DNA from: CAWUFC02 sp963921335
GTDB lineage: Bacteria; Pseudomonadota; Gammaproteobacteria; Pseudomonadales; Halieaceae
Assembly (NCBI GenBank): GCA_963921335.3
Contig: CAWUFC020000001.1
Coordinates: 2,356,001-2,420,000 of the forward strand
DNA: 64,000 bases
Reading direction: 5' to 3'
Shown here: in pieces, positions 32,257 to 40,599 of the stretch
Layout: each line of letters opens with the position of its first letter
How positions within the stretch are numbered: the first letter of the stretch is position 1
The notes under the pieces: generated by a model
The model's input: the letters and a program-made list of their open reading frames with translations, nothing else
What the model was told of the DNA's origin: nothing
Database searches by the model: none
Translations under genes and position numbers: made by a program

Positions 32257-34070
32257 CAACTGCCCCTCGGTGGCATGCCGCCGCCCGGAGGCGGACCACC
32301 GCCTGCGTCGCCGCTACCCATGCCGCCGGGGCCGCCGATGCCGGTGGAACAATTGGCATTGGCGTTGTCCTGTAACTCGCCTGCGAAGCGTGGGCCGACC
32401 GAGTAGGGGAAGGCAGGGATAATTGCACCTTCAACGATTTTGATAGTGACATGGTAGTGATAGCCACGCGTGGCGTCACTGTGGCCGTTGTACTGATCCA
32501 GGTAGGCGCCACCGCGCTGGCTGAGTGATTGATCCCAATACCAGTCTTCGAAGAAAAAGCCGCTGGGCGTATCGAAGTCATTGCGCGACAGGGAGGTGTA
32601 GGTACCATCAATGTCCGGGCCCTCAAAGTCAGTGGCAGTGGTACCCAGGCTGACATCATACTGATCCACCAGCAGGCAAGTCCGCCTGCCTGCACTGCCA
32701 CAACCTGTGGCGGAAGCGGGGTTGTCGTAATCTCTTGCCCGCCAGGCGCTCAGTGCCAACTGGCCGCTATCTTCCCAGGGGCCATAAATCGGATAACCAT
32801 CCGCTGCAAAACCGTACAGCGGTGAGTGGCTATTGCCGGTATCGCCGACCAGGTCAGCCAGGCATTGGCTGTAGAAGTGATGGTGGTATTCGCCGTTGGC
32901 GGCATGACCGCCACAGATATCCACATCATAAAGCTCTGCCTCTGGAGCCAGGGTGGACCACACGCCTTCGCTGTTGTAGGTCTGTGTGTCGGTCCAGTTA
33001 AACACCGATGTGCCGTTGACGTAGTAGCCCACGCTGCCTGCGCCTGTGTCGCATTCTGTGCTGGTTGCAATCGGCGCCAGCGGCAAATAAATATCGTGCT
33101 CAACATCCTCCGGGCATTCCGGGCCCGGTGGCCAGTAGCCGAAGCCTTCATTACTGGCGCAGGAGTTACTGTTGCTGTTGTAGCCAATGTCTTCGCCAAA
33201 TGCGACCACGTCGCCTGCGCCGACTGTCGCAGCACCGCTGACAAAATCGCCGCTGGCCTGGGGGCGATTATTCAGGAACGCCAGCAGGTCGTTGGTGATC
33301 TCCACGCGATAGTCGGGTATGCCGGACGCGCGGACCCGAGCGTAGGCATCGCCGCCGCTGCTCACTTCGCCGACGGATTCGACGTTCACCAGTACACCCA
33401 GGCTGGAGTTGCTCTCTTTAATATGAACGGCGCGATCGCTGCCACTGTTCAATGCCCAGGCATTGAGCGCATTGGCCTGCAGATAATTGCCTATAGTACT
33501 GTCTTCATCGGCAGCGAGTGCCAGTGTCAGTCGCTGGGGCAGGCCGGCGTCTGCCAGGGAGGCTGCGCGGCTGGCATAGCGGAAATCGGCGGCGACGAGG
33601 TCGCTATAGTCGACGCTGCCATCTTCATTGATGTCCTCGGCCAGGACCTGTTGCGCAATATCATCCAGCGCGCTCCGCACTTCAGCAGCCGGCAGCGAGG
33701 CCACCTCGTTGTAAGCGGCTGTTGAGACGCTGTTTAGCACCACGAATCCGCGTACTTTGTCGTTTTTCAGGCTCAGGTCGGCGGGAAAAACCACCGCATG
33801 GAGGCAGCTGCCGCTGCCGCAGGCCTCAACCAGGTAAGGTGTTTCGTCGGACTGATCCAATGACGGGTTCAGGGCGATTAGGTCGGCGAGAGAGGTGTCC
33901 CCATCGAAGTAGCCATCGAAGCTGTCGTTGGCAGTGGCTTCGCGGCTGTCGAATGGGGTATCGCGATCTGCCCATGTGTACACGTTGATGGTGGAGTCAC
34001 TGCCTAGCGGGTTGATCACGCAGCCACTGAGGCAAATGGCGCTCAGCAGCGTGTAAAAACGGTATGACAT
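32256..34070 (-). CDS. YHYH-domain lipoprotein
   Basis: This 604-residue protein begins MSYRFYTLLSAICLSGC, a lipoprotein signal; a GTG at 34127 is possible but would bury that signal. Residues about 20-190 form a domain ending in an EF-hand-like loop DINEDGSVDYSDL, shared with two other lipoproteins in this window. The C-terminal half has GGHAANGEYHHHFYSQC, YGFAADGYPIYGPW and RGYHYHVT, the YHYH-domain hallmarks, and a Gly/Pro/Met-rich end. YHYH proteins have no settled activity; metal binding is suggested by the His clusters. It lies in an operon with the MFS gene upstream and the small secreted partner downstream. Confidence 0.85.
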   Translation of the reverse strand: MSYRFYTLLSAICLSGCVINPLGSDSTINVYTWADRDTPFDSREATANDSFDGYFDGDTSLADLIALNPSLDQSDETPYLVEACGSGSCLHAVVFPADLSLKNDKVRGFVVLNSVSTAAYNEVASLPAAEVRSALDDIAQQVLAEDINEDGSVDYSDLVAADFRYASRAASLADAGLPQRLTLALAADEDSTIGNYLQANALNAWALNSGSDRAVHIKESNSSLGVLVNVESVGEVSSGGDAYARVRASGIPDYRVEITNDLLAFLNNRPQASGDFVSGAATVGAGDVVAFGEDIGYNSNSNSCASNEGFGYWPPGPECPEDVEHDIYLPLAPIATSTECDTGAGSVGYYVNGTSVFNWTDTQTYNSEGVWSTLAPEAELYDVDICGGHAANGEYHHHFYSQCLADLVGDTGNSHSPLYGFAADGYPIYGPWEDSGQLALSAWRARDYDNPASATGCGSAGRRTCLLVDQYDVSLGTTATDFEGPDIDGTYTSLSRNDFDTPSGFFFEDWYWDQSLSQRGGAYLDQYNGHSDATRGYHYHVTIKIVEGAIIPAFPYSVGPRFAGELQDNANANCSTGIGGPGGMGSGDAGGGPPPGGGMPPRGS

Positions 34071-34123
34071 GGTGCTTACCCCGACGATTCGAATGCCCAG
34101 TCTAAGCCGAGTGCGGAGATAAC

Positions 34124-35350
34124 TCACCCATCGGTTTGTAAGTTTTTGTTAATGCCCTGGCGGACTCTATACAACCAGAAGCTGGCAGTGGCGATGAGCA
34201 GGCCGCCAAAGAAGATTGACCAGCCACTGCCCAACAGGGCGATGAAGCTGCCCAGGATAGCTGCCACCACGTTACCGAGGCAGAAGTTGGTGGTGAGTAG
34301 TCCCATCACGCGACCCTGGCCCATGTCGCCAAAGCGGGCGGCCATGTAGGCGGGGAAAACCCCATTGGTCAGTGACACGACAAAACCCGAAGCTAAAAAT
34401 ACGCCCAGCATCACAGCCATATTGCCCCAGGGCAGTGCCAGTAGCATCAGGGCCAGGATGGCAGCGCCGATGTTAACCAGCTTCAACTCTTCAGCCCGAT
34501 TCACCAGCCTGGGCACGACGTAGACGCTGCCGCCGATCATGGCCAGGGTGAGCAGCACCGTACTCCAGCCGATTTCGGCGCTGACAAAGCCAAAGCGCTC
34601 AACCAGCCAGAATGGGTAGAACTCGTAGAAAGTATTGAGCCCCAGGGTGAACAGCAGGTGGAATAGCAACAGCGGCTGCAGTGCTTTCACCTTGAGCAGT
34701 GCCAGTGAGTTATCTTTGCGCAGGGCGCGCCAGAAATCCCGGTTCTCCTTATTGGCTGCTTCTGGCGGCGCGATAGCCCAGGCCACCATACCCATGGCCA
34801 GTAGAGTCATGATGCCTGCGATCAGGAACACCATTTCCACACCCAGAAAGGCCAGGTAGCCGCCCGCCAGCGGGCCAATCAGCCAGCCCGTATAGGTCAT
34901 GGCATAGACCAGTGACATGGCGCGGGTGCGTTCTATCTTTGGGTGCAGATCGAGGGCGATTGCTCTGGAGACTGCGATGTTGCCCTCACAGAGGTCGGTC
35001 AGAAAGCGGGCAAGAGCGAACAGCGGATAGTTCTCCAGCGAGACAGCAAGCGCGGTCAGTCCATAGCCGCCTGCTGCCATCAGCAGGGTCAGCATCAGTA
35101 CCGGTTTGCGCCCATACAAATCGGACATGGCCCCGATAAACGGGCTGCCGAACAAAATACCCAGCGGATAAAGGGCCAGCAGAAAACCCAGCAACAGCTT
35201 CGGCGGCAACTCCATAAAGGTGATCAGCTGATTGCTGTGGTCCGGTTCCAGGAAGAACGGGGTCAGCAGGGGGTAGGGCAGCGCGATTCCCGCTGTGCCC
35301 AGTGCAGTGACCAGCATGACTGCATACAGGGTCGAGCGGGGGCTGCTCAT
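34124..35350 (-). CDS. Major facilitator superfamily transporter
   Basis: This 408-residue protein has about twelve hydrophobic segments. GAMSDLYGRKPVL (loop 2-3, near residues 72-84) is the MFS signature, and GPLAGGYLAFLG matches the motif-C region, as in TetA-type drug/H+ antiporters. The substrate is unknown. It starts six bases after the methyltransferase stop, and a GTGA overlap links it to the longest form of the YHYH gene. Confidence 0.92.
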   Translation of the reverse strand: MSSPRSTLYAVMLVTALGTAGIALPYPLLTPFFLEPDHSNQLITFMELPPKLLLGFLLALYPLGILFGSPFIGAMSDLYGRKPVLMLTLLMAAGGYGLTALAVSLENYPLFALARFLTDLCEGNIAVSRAIALDLHPKIERTRAMSLVYAMTYTGWLIGPLAGGYLAFLGVEMVFLIAGIMTLLAMGMVAWAIAPPEAANKENRDFWRALRKDNSLALLKVKALQPLLLFHLLFTLGLNTFYEFYPFWLVERFGFVSAEIGWSTVLLTLAMIGGSVYVVPRLVNRAEELKLVNIGAAILALMLLALPWGNMAVMLGVFLASGFVVSLTNGVFPAYMAARFGDMGQGRVMGLLTTNFCLGNVVAAILGSFIALLGSGWSIFFGGLLIATASFWLYRVRQGINKNLQTDG

Positions 35351-35356
35351 AGCGGC

Positions 35357-35998
35357 CTAGGCGTTCTCTATGACGAGCAAGGAGCCTGCTGCATTGATGG
35401 GCTTGGTGGTGCGCCAGTCCAGGAGCTCGCCGCAGAACTTTTTGTTGGCCTTTTCTGCGACTTCAAAAAAGGGTGAGCGCTCGGGATCAGCGATGACGAT
35501 CTTTTTTACACCGGCGTTAACCGCCCGATTGATCATATTGAAGACCGGATTGACCAGTTCATCCCAAAAGCAGATATCCGCAGCGAGCAGCATATCCACC
35601 TTGGACAACTGACGGGTGGTGAGTTTCTCAAACCGCGAGGCCAGGGGCTCAACGCTAACCCCGTTGGCTTCGGCATTGGCCAGCAGATAGGGAAAGACAT
35701 CCGGGTCGGCATCCATGGAGGTCACCATAGAGCCATAGGCTTTGGCGCAATAAATGCCGGACATGCCCCAGCCGCAGCCCGCATCGAGTACGCTGCCAGT
35801 GTGCTCGGGCTGGTTCTTTTTCAGGTAGTCGATCAGCAGAAAGCTGGAACGCCACAGTTTGTTACCGTGGATTGAGGGCTGCGCATCCTGGCGCTTCAGT
35901 CGACGAATTTCCGGGTGCGATGCAGTCAGCATCTTCACGCCGTGAAAACGATACTCAGTGCGCGGTGCCTTGCGGCCGCGCGTCTGGCTTGTTGCCAA
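35357..35998 (-). CDS. SAM-dependent methyltransferase
   Basis: This 213-residue class I methyltransferase has motif I VLDAGCGWGMSG (about residues 70-81), the acidic SMDADPDV (motif II) and LLAADICFWDEL (motif IV). The general look recalls METTL-type protein methyltransferases, but the substrate is unknown. The start appears to be TTG (35998) with GGGAG about seven bases upstream. It sits 25 bases downstream of the second DUF3604 gene and six bases upstream of the MFS gene. Confidence 0.82.
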   Translation of the reverse strand: MATSQTRGRKAPRTEYRFHGVKMLTASHPEIRRLKRQDAQPSIHGNKLWRSSFLLIDYLKKNQPEHTGSVLDAGCGWGMSGIYCAKAYGSMVTSMDADPDVFPYLLANAEANGVSVEPLASRFEKLTTRQLSKVDMLLAADICFWDELVNPVFNMINRAVNAGVKKIVIADPERSPFFEVAEKANKKFCGELLDWRTTKPINAAGSLLVIENA

Positions 35999-36023
35999 AA
36001 CAAAATCTCCCTGTCAGAGCGGG

Positions 36024-38048
36024 TTAGCGCTCGCCGTGAATCCAGATGGGTGAGGTCCAGGCGCGTTCCTGGATAAGGGGAGAATAAAAGGGTTCATCCC
36101 GTTCGTCTATACAGCATTTGCCCCAGACATCGCCGATCGCACCGCGCTCATCCTGGTAATGCTCGGTGAGGGCGGCCGCCTGATCGGCGCAGCTGGGGGA
36201 GAAGGGGTCTACCCCCACCGCTTTGCACTGCAGGGTGCTCCAGCGGCAGCTCGGATTTTCCAACGCGCGCACGTAGTAAAACGCGTCCTGGCTGCTGTCG
36301 AAGACCGGGTCGCGCCATACGGTGCAGAGCTGGTCATAGCCTGGCCCTACCGGTTCGCAGGTTTCAGGATTCACGCTGGCGCCATTGTCTGGATTGCCGG
36401 CCACGTCGAAGATCTGTTCATGGGTCTGGCCCTGGCTGTCGACCCAGCCCTTGATGATCTGGATGCGCTGCAAATGATTGCCTGGATTGCCCGGGCTGCC
36501 GGGATCTTTCATGACGCTGACCAAAAAGCCAGGAGATTCGCCATCCGCACTCATCTCACCACCCATAGGGACGCCATCCCGGTAAGCCTGCTCGATCATG
36601 TCGGGTGCGCCGCAGAGTTCAGGCTGTAAAGACTGTCCGGCGAAGAAGCGCACGGTAGGGCGTGTGCCGCTGGTGGCATAGGTTTCTTTGTTGCGCATGC
36701 CCTGGAAAATGGCATCGCGTGAGTTCTCCTCTGCCCAGACCACCGCCAGGCCGCCGGGATTGTCATAAAAGTGATCCTGAACGTTGCGATAACCCGCATC
36801 GCGGCGACCCAGATGACCCACGTAGTTGTTTTCTTCGGCTGCCCCTGGGGTGGCACTGTGGGTGTCGGTGCTGGCGATAAAGCCCATCTTGAAGGGATTC
36901 TTGCCGTCAGCCTGGCCCAGCGCAAGGCCATCTTTGAGCACGTTGCGCACCATATTGCGCCGCGCAAAGTTGTCCAGATCCACCGGAGCGGCGCCATCGT
37001 CCTGAATCTCGCCAAAAACGGTGCCGAGCATCTTGAGATTGTCTGCTTTGGCTTGCTCGAAATCGCAGAGCTCATCCTCGGTAGCCAGCCCCCGCCCCAT
37101 CAGGCGATCGTAGCGACATTCAGAGGCGGCCTTGTGCTGCACCAGTTCAACCAGGGGCTCAAAAAAGAGACGGTCGTCGGCTTCACGCTGGGTTTTGGGG
37201 TCGGGAAACATCAGACCGCCACTCAGGTTGGGGTTGTGGGGAATGGCCATGACGTCACAACCGTCGATACCGTCAATGCATTCGCTGCGTAGCTGTTCCC
37301 AGAGGTTGGGCACGTTATAGCTGCCGGTATCGTAGGTGCTGATTGCCGTCTCGGTCACTTTCTCGTTACGGAAAATAACGTTTCGATGCATGTTCTTGCC
37401 CTGCGGGGCATCGGTGTATTCATAGCCGACAAAGCTGGTAAAGCTGCAGTCGCTGCTGCGATCGTAGTGATCCTCCGCGGCCTGCTGAATTTTCTGCCAG
37501 GCTTCCTTATGGCCGGCATCGCAGTCCGACATGGTGCAGGCAAACGATTCCGGCTTCTGGGTGTCTTCGCCCATCACGCCCAGGTTGGCCCAGTAGTTGG
37601 CCGCCAGCAGCTGCAGAATGAAGATGTCGCTGCGGGTGAGCATGCAGTAGGGAAACCAGTAGCCGAAACGCCCTGCGTCAGTGGTACAGATATTAATGGG
37701 CCCCAGAAATTCCGCGTGATCGGTCAGGCCAGTAAAGTCCAGGGGTCGCTGTATCTGGGCGATCAGGGTTTGCTCACCATCTGCGTCCGACAGGGTAATC
37801 GGTTCGCCCTTGGCGTACTGGTAGGCCTGCCAGGGGTCGTTACACTGACTGGAGATGTAGGAATCAAAGGAATAACTGGTATGAACATGCAGATCCCCGA
37901 ACATGGGCATCTTGGTGGGGGTGTAGTGGTCACAGGGTTCGCGCTGCTCGGTGCGCTCAAAGGCAGGTTGCCCGGAGGGTGCAGCGTTCACAATACTGCA
38001 AAAAAGTGAGCATAACACAGCAACGGCCAGCTTGCGGTATGTCCTCAT
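36024..38048 (-). CDS. DUF3604 secreted protein (second copy)
   Basis: This 674-residue protein has a cleavable signal peptide (VLCSLFCSIVNAAPSG) rather than a lipobox. FGDLHVHTSYSFDS (His54, His56), GLTDHAEFLG, AIPHNPNLSGG and GFIASTDTHSATPG mirror the metal-binding segments of the first copy. Many Cys residues suggest disulfides in the periplasm. It is the first gene of a leftward run (methyltransferase, MFS, YHYH lipoprotein, partner) and is divergent from a TetR gene across a nested palindrome. Confidence 0.9.
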   Translation of the reverse strand: MRTYRKLAVAVLCSLFCSIVNAAPSGQPAFERTEQREPCDHYTPTKMPMFGDLHVHTSYSFDSYISSQCNDPWQAYQYAKGEPITLSDADGEQTLIAQIQRPLDFTGLTDHAEFLGPINICTTDAGRFGYWFPYCMLTRSDIFILQLLAANYWANLGVMGEDTQKPESFACTMSDCDAGHKEAWQKIQQAAEDHYDRSSDCSFTSFVGYEYTDAPQGKNMHRNVIFRNEKVTETAISTYDTGSYNVPNLWEQLRSECIDGIDGCDVMAIPHNPNLSGGLMFPDPKTQREADDRLFFEPLVELVQHKAASECRYDRLMGRGLATEDELCDFEQAKADNLKMLGTVFGEIQDDGAAPVDLDNFARRNMVRNVLKDGLALGQADGKNPFKMGFIASTDTHSATPGAAEENNYVGHLGRRDAGYRNVQDHFYDNPGGLAVVWAEENSRDAIFQGMRNKETYATSGTRPTVRFFAGQSLQPELCGAPDMIEQAYRDGVPMGGEMSADGESPGFLVSVMKDPGSPGNPGNHLQRIQIIKGWVDSQGQTHEQIFDVAGNPDNGASVNPETCEPVGPGYDQLCTVWRDPVFDSSQDAFYYVRALENPSCRWSTLQCKAVGVDPFSPSCADQAAALTEHYQDERGAIGDVWGKCCIDERDEPFYSPLIQERAWTSPIWIHGER

Positions 38049-38104
38049 GAAGCATTCCTTGTTATCTTTGCCTTATATAACAGCAATAATTTTCGACTAG
38101 TATT

Positions 38105-38145
38105 AAGTGTAACTCAGCCCGTAAATTTACACACAGGTTACACTT
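38105..38145. promoter_or_regulatory. Nested palindromic operator between DUF3604 and TetR genes
   Basis: AAGTGTAAC (38105-38113) and GTTACACTT (38137-38145) are perfect 9-base inverted arms. Centred between them is the perfect 10-base palindrome GTAAATTTAC (38121-38130). The result is four GTAA/TTAC half-sites in mirror order, suited to two TetR-type dimers controlling both directions. Confidence 0.6.
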
Positions 38146-38168
38146 CACTGACAGGGGAAGTACGCATC

Positions 38169-38879
38169 GTGGCAATCGAGCCTGAGCAGGACTTGCAACA
38201 AGCCGCCGCGCCCCGCGGGGGTAAACAGGTGGAGCTGCTGGAGAAGAATCGACCCCAGCAGGCCCGCGCCATTCGTACCTATGAAGGCATTCTGGAGGCG
38301 GCCAGTGAACTGCTGATTGAAGTCGGCCTGGAGCGAATATCCACCAATCTGATCGCTGAAAGGGCAGGCATTACAGTGCCTGCGCTGTACCGCTATTTCC
38401 CGAATAAGTACTCGGTGCTGAATGCCCTGGGCGCGAGGCTGATGGATCGCCAAAATGCCGCCATGTTCCAGTGGCACGATCGCTATATTGCCGGTCAGCC
38501 GCCTGAGCGCGTGTTTGAGTGCATCTATGAACTGCTGGTCGGGCAGTATCAGGAGACGGCTGATCTCACCGGCGGTGTTCAGATCATGCACGTGCTGGCG
38601 TCCATCGCACCCCTGCAACAGGTTCAAAATGACAGCCACTGGCAAACGTCAGAATTGTTGGCTCGCCTGTGGACGAATCAGTTTGGTGTTGACTTGACCG
38701 ACACGGTACTGAAGCAGGCCAGGGTGGCTGTTGATATCGGCTATTCGACGATTCAGATGGCGCTGGAAGAGACCAAAATGACCCCCGAGCTGACCCTGCG
38801 CGAGGGTGCTCGAGCCCTGCGTTTGTACCTGGAGGCGGTGATGCGCGAGGCTGGCATTGAGGTGGAGAATCGAGCTTGA
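38169..38879 (+). CDS. TetR-family regulator
   Basis: In this 236-residue protein, the DNA-binding domain occupies about residues 35-85: TYEGILEAASELLIEVGLER, then TNLIAERAG and VPALYRYFPNKYSVLNAL. The GTG start at 38169 follows GGGGAAG by eight bases. It is divergent from the second DUF3604 gene, with the nested palindrome in between, and coupled to the downstream cytochrome gene (TTGA overlap). It probably represses both units. Confidence 0.92.
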   Translation: MAIEPEQDLQQAAAPRGGKQVELLEKNRPQQARAIRTYEGILEAASELLIEVGLERISTNLIAERAGITVPALYRYFPNKYSVLNALGARLMDRQNAAMFQWHDRYIAGQPPERVFECIYELLVGQYQETADLTGGVQIMHVLASIAPLQQVQNDSHWQTSELLARLWTNQFGVDLTDTVLKQARVAVDIGYSTIQMALEETKMTPELTLREGARALRLYLEAVMREAGIEVENRA

Positions 38880-39247
38880 GTGTAAAAGATCTGCGTATCC
38901 CCGGCGCTGTGCTGGTATTCAGCTTGTTGCTGGGCGCCTGTGGCGAGGGTTCAAATAACGTCGCTTCCACCCCGGCAGTTGAACGGGGGCCGAGAGAGCC
39001 CGCTGGTGAGGCGCTGGCCCAGCTCTACAACCGCTCTTGTCGCAGTTGCCATGCCATGGGCACAGCCGCAGCACCACTGACCGGTGATTTCGCAGCCTGG
39101 GCACCGCGACTGGAGCAGGGCATGGATGTATTGCTGGACCACACTATTAACGGCTATCAGGGCATGCCACCCATGGGCATGTGCTTCGATTGCAGTGAAG
39201 AGGATTTTCGCGCGCTGATTAGTTTTATGGCGCGAGGTGAGGGATGA
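38876..39247 (+). CDS. Cytochrome c5-like lipoprotein
   Basis: This 123-residue protein has a lipoprotein signal ending LLGAC (Cys22) and one haem site CRSCH (55-59). MPPMGMCFDCSEEDF near the end gives the second Cys pair (103, 106) and the Met ligand typical of cytochrome c5. The TTG start overlaps the TetR stop and has GGTGGAG upstream. It precedes an FAD-dependent oxidase, for which it is a natural electron acceptor. Confidence 0.85.
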   Translation: MSVKDLRIPGAVLVFSLLLGACGEGSNNVASTPAVERGPREPAGEALAQLYNRSCRSCHAMGTAAAPLTGDFAAWAPRLEQGMDVLLDHTINGYQGMPPMGMCFDCSEEDFRALISFMARGEG

Positions 39248-40599
39248 CGGCGAGTCGTCGCAGCTTCCTGCAGGGGCTGGCGGCTGCCGGTCTTATACCG
39301 CAGCTGCCCGCATGGGCTGCACCCATTCCCTGGCGAAACTGGAGCGGCTCCCAGCAGTGCCTGCCCTCAGCGCGACATGCCCCGGCGGATATTGCCGAAC
39401 TGCAAACGCTGATACGCGACTGTAGCAGCACCCTGCGCCCGGTCGGTGCCGGGCACTCATTTACCTCATTGGTACCTACCGATGGGGAGATTGTCAGCCT
39501 GGCCCGCATCAGCGGCCTGATTGATCAAAATCCCGATACGTTGGAAGCGACTTTTTACGCGGGCACCCAGCTGTCGGCGATAGGGGCACCATTGCATGAA
39601 GTAGGGCAGGCGCTGATCAATATGCCAGATATTGATGAGCAGATTCTCGCCGGTGCAATGGCCACCGGTACACACGGCACCGGTGCGACCCTGAAGTGCT
39701 TACCGGCCTATGTGACCGGGCTGGAACTGATCACCGCAAATGGCGATGCGCTGTGGTGTGACCGCGAGCAGAATCCAGGGGTTTTTGAAGCGGCTCGACT
39801 GTCACTGGGCGCCTTGGGTGTGGTCAGCAAATTGCGTCTGCAAAACACCAGACCCTATTTTTCGCGGAAAGAATCCTGTGTGGCAACCCTTGAGGACGTG
39901 CTGGCTAACGCCGAACGCATGGCCGACCAGCACCGCAATTTCGAGTTTTATTACATACCGTTTACAGATCGCTGCATCATTCATACCCACGACCTCACCG
40001 AGGAGGAGCGCTTTGCGACACCGGTAGAGGACCCCAATGAAGGGGTGATGGAACTCAAGGCGGCACGTGACTGGCTGGGCTGGTCGGACACGCTTCGCGG
40101 CCTGCCAATTAAGATGATTCTGGATTCTTATGAGAAAGAGGTCAGTGTCGAGGCCTCCTGGTTGAACTATGCCAGCGAGCGCAATGTGCGATTTAACGAG
40201 ATGGAATACCACCTGCCGCGGGAGCATGGCATGGCTGCCCTGCGGGAAGTGCGCAAGATGCTCGAGCGCAAGCACGACGAGGTATTTTTCCCGCTGGAGG
40301 TGCGCTTTATCGCAGCGGATGACGTCTGGTTAAGCCCTTTCTATCAGCGCGAATCGGTGTCCATTGCCATTCATCGCTACTACAGCGAAGACTACCAGCC
40401 ATTTTTTGACTCCATTGAACCCATCTTTCGTCGCTATGGCGGCCGGCCTCACTGGGGCAAGATTAACAGCATGACCCGGGCAGATTTCCGCCAGCACTAC
40501 GAGCACTGGGATGACTTTGTGGCGGTGCGGCAAGCACTGGACCCGGATGGTAAATTCCTGAACCCCTACTTGAGTTCCCTGTTCGGTGAGGCGGGATGA
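39244..40599 (+). CDS. FAD-linked oxidoreductase of the aldonolactone oxidase family
   Basis: This 451-residue protein has a twin-arginine signal (SRRSFLQGLAAAG). RPVGAGHSFTSL (about 65-76) is the FAD-binding segment, whose His often carries covalent flavin; GTHGTG and the C-terminal RPHWGKIN are aldonolactone-oxidase signatures (D-arabinono-, L-gulono-lactone oxidases). Export folded through Tat fits a flavoprotein. The cytochrome gene upstream (ATGA overlap) suggests a dehydrogenase passing electrons to haem rather than an oxidase. The substrate is unknown. Confidence 0.88.
   Translation: MTASRRSFLQGLAAAGLIPQLPAWAAPIPWRNWSGSQQCLPSARHAPADIAELQTLIRDCSSTLRPVGAGHSFTSLVPTDGEIVSLARISGLIDQNPDTLEATFYAGTQLSAIGAPLHEVGQALINMPDIDEQILAGAMATGTHGTGATLKCLPAYVTGLELITANGDALWCDREQNPGVFEAARLSLGALGVVSKLRLQNTRPYFSRKESCVATLEDVLANAERMADQHRNFEFYYIPFTDRCIIHTHDLTEEERFATPVEDPNEGVMELKAARDWLGWSDTLRGLPIKMILDSYEKEVSVEASWLNYASERNVRFNEMEYHLPREHGMAALREVRKMLERKHDEVFFPLEVRFIAADDVWLSPFYQRESVSIAIHRYYSEDYQPFFDSIEPIFRRYGGRPHWGKINSMTRADFRQHYEHWDDFVAVRQALDPDGKFLNPYLSSLFGEAG

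Noticed and set aside
32826..33725. 299-codon rightward frame inside the YHYH gene
   Set aside because: Opposite strand of a clear lipoprotein with conserved motifs; a shadow frame despite its length.
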